Assembly: GCA_934692295.1 (NCBI GenBank)
Contig: CAKUTL010000001.1
Location: 66,399-130,398 of the forward strand
Direction: 5' to 3'
Source of the DNA: an uncultured Candidatus Melainabacteria bacterium
Lineage (GTDB): Bacteria; Cyanobacteriota; Vampirovibrionia; Gastranaerophilales; Gastranaerophilaceae
Length of the DNA: 64,000 nt
The stretch's first letter is position 1. Every line of letters starts with the position of its first letter. The notes under the pieces are model-generated. The model was given only the letters and a program-made list of their open reading frames with translations, was not told the origin of the DNA and made no database searches. The position numbers were made by a program, and so were the translations under genes. This document shows, piece after piece, positions 42,733 through 51,907 of this stretch.

Positions 42733-44043
42733 TTATTGGTGAACAGGATTGAAATATTTTTTCAACTTTAGAAGCATTATTGCACACAACAAACATGCCG
42801 CAGAAACCAATCCCAACCAAAAACCTTTCAACATAAAACCTAAATGAAAAGCTAAGAAACAACCCAAAGGAATTGATACACACCAATAAGCTATAAAGTT
42901 TGCAAACAATACAACATTTGTTTGTTTAATTCCCTTGCAAACTCCCGCCAATGATACTTGCAATCCATCAAATATTTGAAATACAGATAAAATATACATT
43001 ATTGGAACAGCAATTTTTACTAAAGAGGCATCAGCAGTAAAAATTCGAACCAAATGAGGTGCAAATGATGAAAATACAATTGCACTACAAATCATAAATG
43101 ATACAGAAAGCATTGTTCCAAAGAATGAATATTTTTTTAAATCTTCGTAGTTATCTGAACCATTAGCAAAACCAACCTTAACAGCAATAGCATTAGAAAT
43201 AGCAAATGGAACCATAAATGAAATAGTTGTCAAAGTACATACCAAATTTTGAGCAGCCGCATACAATCCGGAAACTCGACCCATCAAAATTGCAATACTA
43301 TTGAATGCAACAAATTCAACTAACACCGCAAGAGAAATTGGCATACCAATTCTTAACATGCTGCTATAGTATTCTTTCTCTTTATAATTTCTGAAAGTCA
43401 TATTTATAAAGCAATATATTAAAAGTGCAAATCCCATAAAATAACGAACTAACAAACTTGCAATCGCCAAACCAATAACCCCTAAAGAAGGAATTGGTCC
43501 AACCCCAAATACAAATGTTAAGTTCAAAACAACATTCAAAAATACACAGAAGAATGTTACAACATTTGGGAATACAACAATTTCGTATGCCTGCAAAAAT
43601 TCTTTCAAACAAGCATGCAAATACGCACCAAAAGTACTAAATGCCGTAATTAACATATAATCTTGCACCGGAGCAATTAATTTTTCTTCAAACCCCATTT
43701 TAGGAATGAGAGGAACAACCGCCACAATTGCAAGCGAAGTTATCAATGCCAACAACATTGAAAATCTTATTGATGGGTAAAAATATTTTTTAATAGATTT
43801 ATTTTGCCCACGATAATTAGATAACAATGGAGAAATACTCGAAATAAGTCCAACTCCAAATGTAAAAATACAGTTCACAATAGCAGTTGCAATACTGATT
43901 GCCGCAAAAGCGTCTGTTGAATATCTTCCGGCAATCACAACATCTCCTACACCAATCAAAATAAAGCCTAAATTACCCATAATAATTGGGGCAGCTATTG
44001 TCATTAATTCTTTTATATAATATTTTATCCCTTTTTCGCACAT
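42733..44043 (-). CDS. MATE-family multidrug/organic cation efflux transporter
   Basis: The 436-residue protein has about 12 membrane segments with the MATE halves: MTIAAPIIMGNLGFILIGVG, RYSTDAFAAISIATAI, SSISPLLSNYRGQNK and KEFLQAYEIVVFPNVVTFFC, then GMPISLAVLVEFVAFNSIAI, AISNAIAVKVGFANG and GVCKGIKQTNVVLFANFIAY in the second half. MATE proteins export cationic drugs or metabolites using Na+ or H+. It is divergent from the TPR gene at 44156. Confidence 0.9.
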   Translation of the reverse strand: MCEKGIKYYIKELMTIAAPIIMGNLGFILIGVGDVVIAGRYSTDAFAAISIATAIVNCIFTFGVGLISSISPLLSNYRGQNKSIKKYFYPSIRFSMLLALITSLAIVAVVPLIPKMGFEEKLIAPVQDYMLITAFSTFGAYLHACLKEFLQAYEIVVFPNVVTFFCVFLNVVLNLTFVFGVGPIPSLGVIGLAIASLLVRYFMGFALLIYCFINMTFRNYKEKEYYSSMLRIGMPISLAVLVEFVAFNSIAILMGRVSGLYAAAQNLVCTLTTISFMVPFAISNAIAVKVGFANGSDNYEDLKKYSFFGTMLSVSFMICSAIVFSSFAPHLVRIFTADASLVKIAVPIMYILSVFQIFDGLQVSLAGVCKGIKQTNVVLFANFIAYWCVSIPLGCFLAFHLGFMLKGFWLGLVSAACLLCAIMLLKLKKYFNPVHQ

Positions 44044-44155
44044 AATTTAATCCTACCACGAACAAAAATAATCTTTAAAATTTGTTATATCGAACTAGAA
44101 TTTTATACAAATATACGCTATAATTAATACGTTATAGATATTAGGAGTTTTCGAG

Positions 44156-44674
44156 GTGAAAAGATTTTTACTATCAATTGCACTAATTTTGTGCCTTGTT
44201 TTTGGAATAAATAATTTCGCAATAGCAAAAGATAACATTGAAGAAATTGAAACAATCAGCCAAATTGGTTCTCTTGCCAATAGTGGGAACTACATGCAAG
44301 CTTTGGACAAATGTAATCAAGCCCTAAAAAAATATCCCAAAGAACCAGATTTGTACTACTGGAAAGCATCTATTCAAAGTTCAATTAATCAAAAGAACGA
44401 AGCCTTAGAAAACTTTAACAAAGCAATTTCTCTTAACCCAAAAGAGGGAACTTATTATGTAGTGCGAGGAATTTGCAAAATGGATTTAAAGGATTATAAA
44501 GGTGCAGAGGCAGACTTCAATAAAGCAATAGAACTTAACCCGAATGATGCAACGGCATTCACAATGAGGGGTTGTGCGAAACTTTCAATAGGAGATATTG
44601 ATGGTGCAAATAACGACTTAACAAAAGCAAACCAACTTTTTGACAAGGATGAAGAAATCCAAAAAGCTAAATAA
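44156..44674 (+). CDS. Secreted TPR protein
   Basis: The start is a GTG (44156) with TAGGAG (44143) upstream; no ATG fits. The 172-residue product has a signal peptide (MKRFLLSIALILCLVFGINN, ending near AIA-K) and three TPR units (LANSGNYMQALDKCNQALKK, YYWKASIQSSINQKNEALEN, TAFTMRGCAKLSIGDIDGAN). It is monocistronic and converges with queE with only 7 bp between the stop codons. No enzymatic motif. Confidence 0.82.
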   Translation: MKRFLLSIALILCLVFGINNFAIAKDNIEEIETISQIGSLANSGNYMQALDKCNQALKKYPKEPDLYYWKASIQSSINQKNEALENFNKAISLNPKEGTYYVVRGICKMDLKDYKGAEADFNKAIELNPNDATAFTMRGCAKLSIGDIDGANNDLTKANQLFDKDEEIQKAK

Positions 44675-44681
44675 TTGTTAT

Positions 44682-45350
44682 CTATCTTACATTTAAAAAC
44701 TTGTGTACTTGTGGAATCAATCTTACATTCGGATAAATTGACGAGAATTTATCCAATATTGAGTTGCAAAAATCAGAATCAACACTCATTTTATCTCCAA
44801 TCATTTTAGGTTGAAGAACAAGTTCAATTCCATAATCCTTACCGATTTTTGCACAAGTTTCAATTTCTTCATTAGTTATATTTTTATCAAACACAATTTT
44901 TGCAAAAGTCTGAACTCCATCAACTTTTTCAAAGAATTTCCTATGCAAATCAAAAGTATTTTTTCCAGTGGATGTCGGCAATTTTATATCCGCAGAAATT
45001 ATATCAATATAATCTTTTATAATTGGCAACTTATCGAACAAAGTTGCATTTGTTTCTAAATAAATCTTAGTTTTACCTTGTACTAATGGCAAAAAATCTT
45101 TTAAAAATTCAGCAGAAATTAAAGGTTCTCCACCCGTTAACGAAATAGAATGAAATGTACTTAAATCGTACTCTGAGATAATTTTTGAATATAATTCTTG
45201 AGGAGAAAAATAAGTACCTTGTTGAAATTCGGTATCACAATAATCACAATGCAAATTACACCCACAAAACCTTATAAACAATTGTTTGTAACCTACAACA
45301 GGTCCTTCTCCTTGAATAGAGGAAAATATTTCATTAATTTTAGCTTCCAT
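44682..45350 (-). CDS. queE: 7-carboxy-7-deazaguanine synthase QueE
   Basis: The start ATG is at 45350, since the frame beyond it needs a TTG at 45356. The 222-residue product has EIFSSIQGEGPVVGYKQLF and the radical-SAM cluster RFCGCNLHCDYCDTEF, followed by ISLTGGEPLI and LETNATL, typical of QueE. It converts 6-carboxytetrahydropterin to 7-carboxy-7-deazaguanine in queuosine synthesis. Other queuosine genes are not in the window. It overlaps the DnaJ-like gene by 11 bp. Confidence 0.93.
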   Translation of the reverse strand: MEAKINEIFSSIQGEGPVVGYKQLFIRFCGCNLHCDYCDTEFQQGTYFSPQELYSKIISEYDLSTFHSISLTGGEPLISAEFLKDFLPLVQGKTKIYLETNATLFDKLPIIKDYIDIISADIKLPTSTGKNTFDLHRKFFEKVDGVQTFAKIVFDKNITNEEIETCAKIGKDYGIELVLQPKMIGDKMSVDSDFCNSILDKFSSIYPNVRLIPQVHKFLNVR

Positions 45351-46416
45351 ATCCAAAATTCTTTCTCACATCATCTTTTGACAAATTCTTAAGTCGTTCA
45401 TACAACTTAATTTCATCTTCTGACAAATCATGAGAAAATTCAATACTTACGCAAATAATTAAATCTCCAACCTTGCCATTTTTTTTAATACCTTGGTTTG
45501 CAATCCTAAATTTTTGTCCAGAGCAAGTGTTTTTAGGAAGCTTCAACTTTATTTTACCATCAAAGGTAGGAATAGATATTTCTTCCCCTAAAGCAGCCTC
45601 GAATGGAGAAATTGGAACAGTATAAAAAATATTCAACTTATCAAAATGTACTTGAGTTTTTGTTTCAATTTTTATATTTATATACAAATCACCACAAGTA
45701 CCACCATTTTTGCCACTTGCTCCCTCACCTCTCAAACGGAGTTTTGCACCGTCCTTTACTCCTTTTGGAATAGTTACGGTAATCTTTTTTGTTTTGACAA
45801 CTTCACCCTTACCACCACAACTAGAACATTTTCCACCATTAACAAACCTATGTCCAAAACATTTTGTACAAGTTTGAGTTGTGCGAATATTTATAATTCT
45901 CTTGCTTCCGGTAATTACCTCATCCGGAGTAATAGAAATATCAGTTGTAATATTTTCACCTTTCTTAGGTTTTTTATTATCACGATTACGTTTGTTTCGC
46001 TTTAATTGTGCAAACCAAAATTTAATGGCTTTTGAAATTGTTTTTTTATTTGAAGTTTTAGATTGAGAAGGAGAAGTTCTTTGTTTTATTTCAGAATTTT
46101 CAAACTGAGAATGATAAGAAGTATTTTTTGATTGACCTTCTTTATAAATCTCTTCTGCTTTTTGAGAAGAAGTTGATGTTTTTTCTGATTTAAAAAATCC
46201 TTTCAAGGTATTATATTTAGAACGCTCCACTTCATTTGAAAGAACTTCATAAGCCTCAGTTATATTTTTAAAAATACTTATAGCGTCCTCATCTTTATTG
46301 ATATCTGGGTGATATTTTCTTGCAAGTTTACGATATGCAGATTTAATTTCTACATTTGTAGAATCAACCGAAACACCAAGAATTTCATAATAATTTTTTG
46401 TACTATTAAACGCCAT
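45340..46416 (-). CDS. DnaJ-like chaperone with shortened zinc finger
   Basis: The 358-residue product starts with a full J domain: YYEILGVSVDSTNVEIKSAY, KYHPDI (HPD 36-38). A long disordered Ser/Thr/Lys linker follows (about 75-150). The zinc-finger region has only two CxxC motifs (CTKC and CSSC, 181-202) rather than four, then the substrate-binding domain GVKDGAKLRLRGEGASGKNG. It would help Hsp70 act on clients, but the zinc-finger-dependent reactions may be altered. It is in an operon with queE. Confidence 0.82.
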   Translation of the reverse strand: MAFNSTKNYYEILGVSVDSTNVEIKSAYRKLARKYHPDINKDEDAISIFKNITEAYEVLSNEVERSKYNTLKGFFKSEKTSTSSQKAEEIYKEGQSKNTSYHSQFENSEIKQRTSPSQSKTSNKKTISKAIKFWFAQLKRNKRNRDNKKPKKGENITTDISITPDEVITGSKRIINIRTTQTCTKCFGHRFVNGGKCSSCGGKGEVVKTKKITVTIPKGVKDGAKLRLRGEGASGKNGGTCGDLYINIKIETKTQVHFDKLNIFYTVPISPFEAALGEEISIPTFDGKIKLKLPKNTCSGQKFRIANQGIKKNGKVGDLIICVSIEFSHDLSEDEIKLYERLKNLSKDDVRKNFGYGS

Positions 46417-46481
46417 ACTTTTTATCTAATGATAAAAATAAAAATTTCAACATCAGCAAATAGGTATAATTCCAAACAATA

Positions 46482-46518
46482 AAAAAAGAGCAAAGATTAA
46501 AAACCTTCACTCTTTTTT
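46482..46518 (-). terminator. Intrinsic terminator for rplT
   Basis: AAAAAAGAG (46482-46490) pairs with CTCTTTTTT (46510-46518), and AAG/CTT pairs within; the minus strand continues with T residues. It lies 23 bp past the rplT stop at 46541. Confidence 0.75.
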
Positions 46519-46540
46519 ATGACTTTTATCCTGAAACGAC

Positions 46541-46885
46541 TTACTTAGAAATAGTTTCAAAGATTACATTAAATGCTTCTGGATCTTTAACTGCTAAGTC
46601 AGCAAGCATTTTTCTGTTTACAACAATGTTAGCTTTTTTGCAAGCGTTTACGAATCTAGAATAGCTCATACCACGTTGTCTTACAGCAGCATTGATTCTA
46701 ACAATCCATAATCTTCTCATATTACGTTTTGTAGTACGTCTATCTCTGTAAGCGTATTTAAGAGCTTTCATAACAGCAATATTAGCAACTTTGAAGATTC
46801 TACTTCTAGCACCAATAAAGCCTTTAGCAAGTTTTAATATTTTTTTGTGTCTTTTAACACCTGCATTACCACGTTTAATTCTCAT
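46541..46885 (-). CDS. rplT: Large-subunit ribosomal protein L20
   Basis: The 114-residue basic protein has the L20 sequence: [80 protein letters not shown]. It is an early 50S assembly protein that binds 23S rRNA. It lies 11 bp downstream of rpmI, the normal order rpmI-rplT, but infC is missing from the front of this cluster. Confidence 0.97.
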   Translation of the reverse strand: MRIKRGNAGVKRHKKILKLAKGFIGARSRIFKVANIAVMKALKYAYRDRRTTKRNMRRLWIVRINAAVRQRGMSYSRFVNACKKANIVVNRKMLADLAVKDPEAFNVIFETISK

Positions 46886-46896
46886 TTTCTATGCTC

Positions 46897-47106
46897 CTAT
46901 CTTGAATACTTCTTGTATGGTAACTCTTTAGATACCAATGCTACATGTGACTCAGAAACGCCAACCATCTTGAAAATTCTGCGTTTTCTAGATGCTGACT
47001 TGTGTTGGAGCAAGTGGCCTATACCTGCTTGTCTTTTCATAATTTTACCAGATGCGGTTACTTTGTAACGCTTTGCAGCTGATCTGTGTGTTTTTAATTT
47101 TGGCAT
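46897..47106 (-). CDS. rpmI: Large-subunit ribosomal protein L35
   Basis: The 69-residue basic protein has MPKLKTHRSAAKRYKVTASG and HLLQHKSASRKRRI with the C-terminal LPYKKYSR, normal for L35. AAGGAG precedes the ATG. The leader upstream (47107-47180) has two mutually exclusive hairpins and may be a control site. Confidence 0.96.
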   Translation of the reverse strand: MPKLKTHRSAAKRYKVTASGKIMKRQAGIGHLLQHKSASRKRRIFKMVGVSESHVALVSKELPYKKYSR

Positions 47107-47146
47107 TTTCTTCTCCTTTTTCTTAAAGTAGTAACTAAAAAATTAC

Positions 47147-47175
47147 AGGCATACCAAAGCCTATAACTTTCGGCT
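47147..47175 (-). promoter_or_regulatory. Leader of rpmI-rplT with alternative hairpins
   Basis: On the minus strand AGCC (plus 47072-like end at 47175-47172) can pair with GGCT at 47161-47158, or the overlapping AGGC can pair with GCCT (47150-47147). The two hairpins share the AGGCT segment, so they exclude each other. A regulatory switch is inference. Confidence 0.35.
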
Positions 47176-47249
47176 AAAAGTATTGTATTATGAAACGCTT
47201 ATATTTGCAAGTATAAATGTAAAATATGTAACATTCTCCTGTACTTCGC

Positions 47250-47700
47250 TTCGCTCAGAATGACACTTCTGTTCTGTTATTTTCCAGAGGGAGTAATGGA
47301 GAGGGTTTGACATTTCTCTTGTTCACTTTTTCTTTTTTATTTCGATGAAAAAAGAAAAACACGAATACCCAAATGGCTCGAGTCATCAGGGGCTATGCCC
47401 CCGAACCCCTATAAATATTAAACGCATTCGTCATACTGAGCGGAGCGAAGTATCTCTAACAGTACGCAAAGACTATAACTTGTACTATCATTCCGAATTG
47501 ACTAGAAAATAAGTTGAGATGAAATCGAAACGTAATTTTCTGTTCCTACTTGGTAGTTCGAAATCTCTATCCGAACGCCTAAGCTAGAGATCCTGAAATG
47601 AATTCAGGATGACATTAGTGTTGAGTTATTTCCCTCGCCCCTTGTGGGACACTAGCTGAACCGACGAAACGGAGTTGAGTCGAGTGAAACTGACAGAGAC
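47250..47700. repeat. Dispersed repeats of the GTCATTC family
   Basis: Includes CTTCGCTTCGCTCAGAATGAC (47245-47265), GTCATACTGAGCGGAGCGAAGT (47431), GAAATCTCTATCCGAACGCC, and GATCCTGAAATGAATTCAGGATGAC (47588-47612). No gene was supported in 47107-47853; the 98-codon frame at 47615-47911 overlaps a tRNA and these repeats. Confidence 0.75.
47331..47410 (-). repeat. Long dispersed module L, copy C (inverted, shorter)
   Basis: Inverted relative to copies A and B. GTTCACTTTTTCTTTTTTATT and GGCTCGAGTCATCAGGGGCT are the reverse complement of the ends of copies A/B, with a gap of about 17 bp in the T-rich segment. Confidence 0.75.
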
Positions 47701-47711
47701 TAGAAAAAAAT

Positions 47712-47774
47712 ATCGGGATGACAGGATTTTGCGTGGCTGTTGATGAAGAATGAGTCTTACAGCCATACATCGGG
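47712..47774 (-). pseudogene. Decayed tRNA-Pro duplicate or attachment-site-like copy
   Basis: The stretch GAAAAAAATATCGGGATGACAGG-ATTT (47703-47729) repeats the tRNA-Pro 3' end at 47845-47870 almost perfectly (one extra A), and TACATCGGG (47766-47774) resembles the tRNA start. It lacks the anticodon arm of a functional tRNA. Either a damaged second tRNA-Pro or an integration footprint. Confidence 0.5.
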
Positions 47775-47853
47775 AAATCTACAATTCTTAATATCCAATT
47801 AATTAGAATTGTGATTTCGTGAGAACCTGCGGAGCTACAAGTTTGAAAAAATA

Positions 47854-47927
<74 letters not shown>

Positions 47928-48091
47928 AAATTATCTTAAATACTCTTTAATTATATTCCAAAAAAATTTTGTGAAGCAAAGTTTTATCTAAAATATGTTA
48001 CTCAATCTCATTCCAAAGTTTATTTAAGGTTTGAATTTCAGCACGAGATTGGAATAGCAATACCAAACATAAAACTTTTTGTTAATTAAAT

Positions 48092-49639
48092 CTAATTTGC
48101 CTTTTTAACTTTTTTAATTTTCAAGAAGAACAATAGCGGCAAAATTGCAACACAAAGGAATGCTAACAATGCAAATACATCATAAAAAGAAGCCAATCTA
48201 GCTTGCTGCAATAATTGTTTGTACAAAAATCCGTTTGCTTTTCTTGCTGCAACAACATGCGGATAATGAATTAAAAATTTATTAGTAAAAGCCATCAACT
48301 TATATCTAAACATTACGTTATGATAGCCTAAATCTCCAACCAGATAATTTTGGTGAACTTGTGAAACCCTGGCAATAAATGTTGCAGACATTGCGGTAGA
48401 AACGGCCGTTACCAAGTTTTTAAATAAGGCGTGAAGTGCAGCAGCATCAGCATTTTTAGAAGCGGGCATTGTTTGAAAAGACAACGCTGTAATAGGTACA
48501 AATGCAACTGGAACCCCAATACATAATAAAATATTTGGTAAAACAACACTTTCCATAGAAGAAGTTGTATTCATAGCGGTCAGCATTAGTATTGAAATAG
48601 CCATAATCAAAAAGCCAATAACGGTTAACAATCTTGGCTCAATATATTTTGAAATAGCACCAACTATAAGCAATCCCGCAAAACAAACTATTGCTCTTGG
48701 AAACATTGTTAATCCAGACATTGAAGGACTATATCCTAAAAGACTCTGTACAAACATTGGAACAAGTAACAATGTAGAATAAAGCATAACATTGATTAAA
48801 GAACTTATTGTTGTCCCGAACAAAAAATTTCTATCTTTAAATACCCTAATATCGATTACAGGATTGTCATACTCCAATTCCCAAACATAAAAGAAAATAA
48901 ATGAGAATATACAAATTCCTGTCAAATAACAAATCCACGGAGTATCAAACCAGTTGTACTGTTGACCTCTATCCAAAACAATTTGCATACAAGCCATAGC
49001 TAAGACGATTGAAATATATCCGACAATATCAAATTTCTTTTTCTTAACACTTTTTGGAGGTTTATCATCCGGAACAAACAACTTCAACAACAGGAATGAC
49101 AACATACATAACGGAATATTTATAATAAATACCCATTGCCATGACCAGTTATCAGTCAAATAACCACCCATGAAAGGACCTGCCAAAGGGGAAAACATTG
49201 CCGCAACCCCAAAAAGGCTCATCGCAATTCCACGTTGCTCTTTTGGAAAAACGTCCAACAAAATTGCCTGACACAACGGTAAAATACAACCACTTCCAAC
49301 CCCTTGAACAACACGAGCACCAATCAGTGCTTGAAGATTCGGAGCTATAATACAAAGTAAACAACCTAAAGCAAATATCCACAAGCTATAATAAAACAAT
49401 AATTTTTTTCCTATAGTTTGAACCAAATATCCAGTTACAGGAAGCATCAATCCGGCAGAAATAATATAACAAGTAATTACCGTGTTAGCTTCGTATTGAG
49501 TTGCACCATAGAACCCTGCAATATTCGGCTGACAAACGTTAGTCGCTGATGATGCCGCAAGTGATAAAAATGACGGCAACAAAACTGATATTGCTACAAG
49601 ATATGGATTTACTGGGGTATTACTATTTGATTTAGTCAT
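48092..49639 (-). CDS. DHA2-family MFS multidrug transporter (EmrB/QacA type)
   Basis: The 515-residue protein has 14 predicted membrane segments. Motif A is seen in GYLVQTIGKKLLFY, motif C in GVAAMFSPLAGPFMGGYLTD, and RVVQGVGSGCILPLCQAIL marks the DHA2 group. It exports drugs or other hydrophobic compounds with H+. It has no neighbouring HlyD/EmrA gene. A perfect 22-bp palindrome lies 13 bp before the start (49653-49674), probably the operator of a repressor encoded elsewhere. Confidence 0.9.
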   Translation of the reverse strand: MTKSNSNTPVNPYLVAISVLLPSFLSLAASSATNVCQPNIAGFYGATQYEANTVITCYIISAGLMLPVTGYLVQTIGKKLLFYYSLWIFALGCLLCIIAPNLQALIGARVVQGVGSGCILPLCQAILLDVFPKEQRGIAMSLFGVAAMFSPLAGPFMGGYLTDNWSWQWVFIINIPLCMLSFLLLKLFVPDDKPPKSVKKKKFDIVGYISIVLAMACMQIVLDRGQQYNWFDTPWICYLTGICIFSFIFFYVWELEYDNPVIDIRVFKDRNFLFGTTISSLINVMLYSTLLLVPMFVQSLLGYSPSMSGLTMFPRAIVCFAGLLIVGAISKYIEPRLLTVIGFLIMAISILMLTAMNTTSSMESVVLPNILLCIGVPVAFVPITALSFQTMPASKNADAAALHALFKNLVTAVSTAMSATFIARVSQVHQNYLVGDLGYHNVMFRYKLMAFTNKFLIHYPHVVAARKANGFLYKQLLQQARLASFYDVFALLAFLCVAILPLLFFLKIKKVKKAN

Positions 49640-49652
49640 AAATTTCTCTTAC

Positions 49653-49674
49653 TTTTGTTATCATGATAACAAAA
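49653..49674. promoter_or_regulatory. Perfect 22-bp palindrome, likely repressor operator
   Basis: TTTTGTTATCATGATAACAAAA is self-complementary over its whole length. It lies 13 bp upstream of the MFS start codon. The TTATCATGATAA core is like MarR-type operators. The binding protein is not encoded in this window as far as I can tell. Confidence 0.65.
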
Positions 49675-49718
49675 ACATTTTTTATTACAAATAATTATGT
49701 TTCAAATATTAACCAGTA

Positions 49719-50405
49719 TTAAAATTTAATTTCTTTTCTCCAACAGTGCAAGAAATAAATAGACAAAACAAAGTAAGTTGCCCACATTATTACAGTTGCA
49801 AAACAATTTGAGCCATGCAAATAAGCATTTATCCACATAATAGTTGATAACCCATTAACAACAAACCAAACATGCCATTGTTCAATACATCTTTTCACAG
49901 TCAAGAGTAAACCAACAATTGAAAATACAGAGGTAACAGCATCAATCATCGGGCTTTGGTCATGGAAATATTTCAATATAAAATACAAGACAACAGACAA
50001 AATTAAAGACAACGAATAATAAACAAATCTCTCTTTTGTAGATAATTTTGTTTTAACAATTTCTTGGCAATCTTTTTTCAAATGTTGTTTCCACTTGAAA
50101 ATTCCAAACATTTGCATCGGGAAATAATACAACAAATACAAGCACAAATTTCCAAACAAATTATTTTTAAAAGACAAAAATGCGTAACATAATGTTCCGC
50201 ACAACCCGAAAAAATAACAAGAAATTTTGCCCTTGCCTGCTAATATAGTATAAGAAATCCCACAAATTGCAGAAACTAAAGCAATCTTACTATCTTTCAT
50301 ATACAAAGACAAAAGAATTATAATAATTATTTCCGCAGGAAAAATTATTCTCTCATACTTGCCCCAGCCACGCAATTCTTTTCTTATAAATTCAACGACA
50401 TTCAT
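49719..50405 (-). CDS. pnuC: Nicotinamide riboside/mononucleotide transporter PnuC
   Basis: The ATG at 50405 (228 residues) is preferred to the upstream one at 50414. The product has about seven membrane helices with the PnuC pattern: AEIIIIILLSLYMKDSKIAL, GKGKISCYFFGLCGTLCYAF, LYLLYYFPMQMFGIFKWKQH and QWHVWFVVNGLSTIMWINAY (the W-x-x-W/N pore). It brings in nicotinamide riboside for NAD synthesis. It is monocistronic; no NadR gene is adjacent. Confidence 0.87.
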   Translation of the reverse strand: MNVVEFIRKELRGWGKYERIIFPAEIIIIILLSLYMKDSKIALVSAICGISYTILAGKGKISCYFFGLCGTLCYAFLSFKNNLFGNLCLYLLYYFPMQMFGIFKWKQHLKKDCQEIVKTKLSTKERFVYYSLSLILSVVLYFILKYFHDQSPMIDAVTSVFSIVGLLLTVKRCIEQWHVWFVVNGLSTIMWINAYLHGSNCFATVIMWATYFVLSIYFLHCWRKEIKF

Positions 50406-50513
50406 TAAAAGCATTTTACACTAAAATTTTAAATATTGAAATATTTTAAGATTTCTAAAAATCATTTTACTTTTACCTTTGTGTGCGTTCTACTATAAAT
50501 AGGAACGGATAAA

Positions 50514-51554
50514 ATGCACGTACAAAATATTAGCCCTCAAAATTTTACAACCAGATTGCTAAAAAATAAAACAGTACTAAAAACTCTCGAAAAAATTTCT
50601 GACCACGGAACATCTTTTAGTGCCGGAACTTCTTTGGCTTTATCTCTTGTAATGCGTCCAATTGCAATCTTTTCCACCCCAAAAGTAGAAAAAGAAAATA
50701 AACAATATGCAGCAACAAATTCAATCTGCTCTGGGCTTATAAAATTCGGAATAGTAGAATCTATTGCACTCCCAATCGAAAAAGCAGTCCAAAATATCAA
50801 TAAAAACGCCGAAAAATTTCTAGATAAAAAAACAATAACAAATTTGACAAAAGAAGGTCAACCACTAACCAGCTCAAGAAATTATAAACTTATGACACAA
50901 ATAATCAAACTTAGCACTGGATTTTTCACAGCTATACCAAAATCAATGCTAACGCTTGCTCTTATCCCCGTGTTAATGGGTTCTATATTTAAAACAAAAG
51001 TTCAAAATCCAAAAGAAGAAAAAAATATACAACAGATTACCCCATTTACTGCATCAAATAGAGAAATAAAAGAAAAATTAAACTTTACAGGTAATATTGA
51101 TAAACTTTCAAAAGTTTTAGGAAAAATTATTGATAATAAACATTTCCAAAAGTTTGCCCTAAAAAACGAAGCAAAAGACAAAGACATTGCAAAACACATA
51201 ACAGCAGCAACAGATATTCTTTTGACAACATCTTTTGCAGTACAAACAAATAGAAGTAAAAAAATAAAAGAAAATCGAAAAAAGGCATTGATTTATAACA
51301 ACATAATCTCAACCGCAATTACACTAGGTGGAGGTTATTGGCTAGATAAAATAATAGCCAAAGGTTCGAAAAACTTTATTGAAAAATTCAAACAAATAAA
51401 CGCAAAAGACCCGAAACTCAACAAGTATATTGAGGGAATAAATATTCTACGCCCAGCACTAATTTTTGCAGGAATTTACTATTGCATATTACCAATATTT
51501 TCAACCTACTTGGCAGAAAAAGTAGATAAATTTATCGAAAAACAAAAAAATTAA
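50514..51554 (+). CDS. Uncharacterised membrane protein
   Basis: The 346-residue product has four to five hydrophobic segments (GTSLALSLVMRPIAIF, STGFFTAIPKSMLTLALIPV, IISTAITLGGGYWL, ILRPALIFAGIYYCILPIFS) separated by Lys/Asn-rich loops, and the N-terminal IQNISPQNFTTRL / KLNFTGNIDKL motif, an NFTx type signature that recurs in other unknown proteins of this window. No catalytic motif and no recognised family. GGA at 50505 is a weak ribosome binding site. Confidence 0.55.
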   Translation: MHVQNISPQNFTTRLLKNKTVLKTLEKISDHGTSFSAGTSLALSLVMRPIAIFSTPKVEKENKQYAATNSICSGLIKFGIVESIALPIEKAVQNINKNAEKFLDKKTITNLTKEGQPLTSSRNYKLMTQIIKLSTGFFTAIPKSMLTLALIPVLMGSIFKTKVQNPKEEKNIQQITPFTASNREIKEKLNFTGNIDKLSKVLGKIIDNKHFQKFALKNEAKDKDIAKHITAATDILLTTSFAVQTNRSKKIKENRKKALIYNNIISTAITLGGGYWLDKIIAKGSKNFIEKFKQINAKDPKLNKYIEGINILRPALIFAGIYYCILPIFSTYLAEKVDKFIEKQKN

Positions 51555-51660
51555 GCTGAATGTTGGGATAAAAACCCAACCTACTTTATCATTTAAAATT
51601 CTAAAGTATGATATGTAAAAAAATAAATTAAAAGCTGGATTCTTTCGGGCTAAAGCCCTC
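51553..51660. repeat. Composite repeat module, second copy of the 33699 module
   Basis: GCTGAATGTTGGGATAAAAACCC, GTATGATATGTAAAAAAATA and TTCTTTCGGGCTAAAGCCCTCAG match the order at 33699-33800, here followed directly by module L. No gene in 51555-51907. Confidence 0.75.
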
Positions 51661-51679
51661 AGAATGACGTAAATTTGTT

Positions 51680-51790
51680 AAGGGGTTCGGGGGCGTAGCC
51701 CCTGATGACTCGAGCCATTCGGTTATTCGTGTTTTTCTTTTTCGGTTCTACTTTTTCTTTTTTCATCGAAATAAAAAAGAAAAAGTGAAC
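51680..51790 (+). repeat. Long dispersed module L, copy B
   Basis: Same order as copy A (AAGGGGTTCGGGGGCGTAGC, GATGACTCGAGCCATTCGG, T-rich then A-rich end GTGAAC), with a handful of substitutions. Followed by CTTCGCTTCGCTCAGAATGAC at 51846-51866. Confidence 0.8.
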
Positions 51791-51907
51791 AACTATTGAC
51801 TATTGAATTAGTATGAATGAAATTTACTAATTAAAATCGGATTCTTCGCTTCGCTCAGAATGACGGATTTATCAATGTTAGCTTAGAAAACCCCAACCTA
51901 CATTAAA

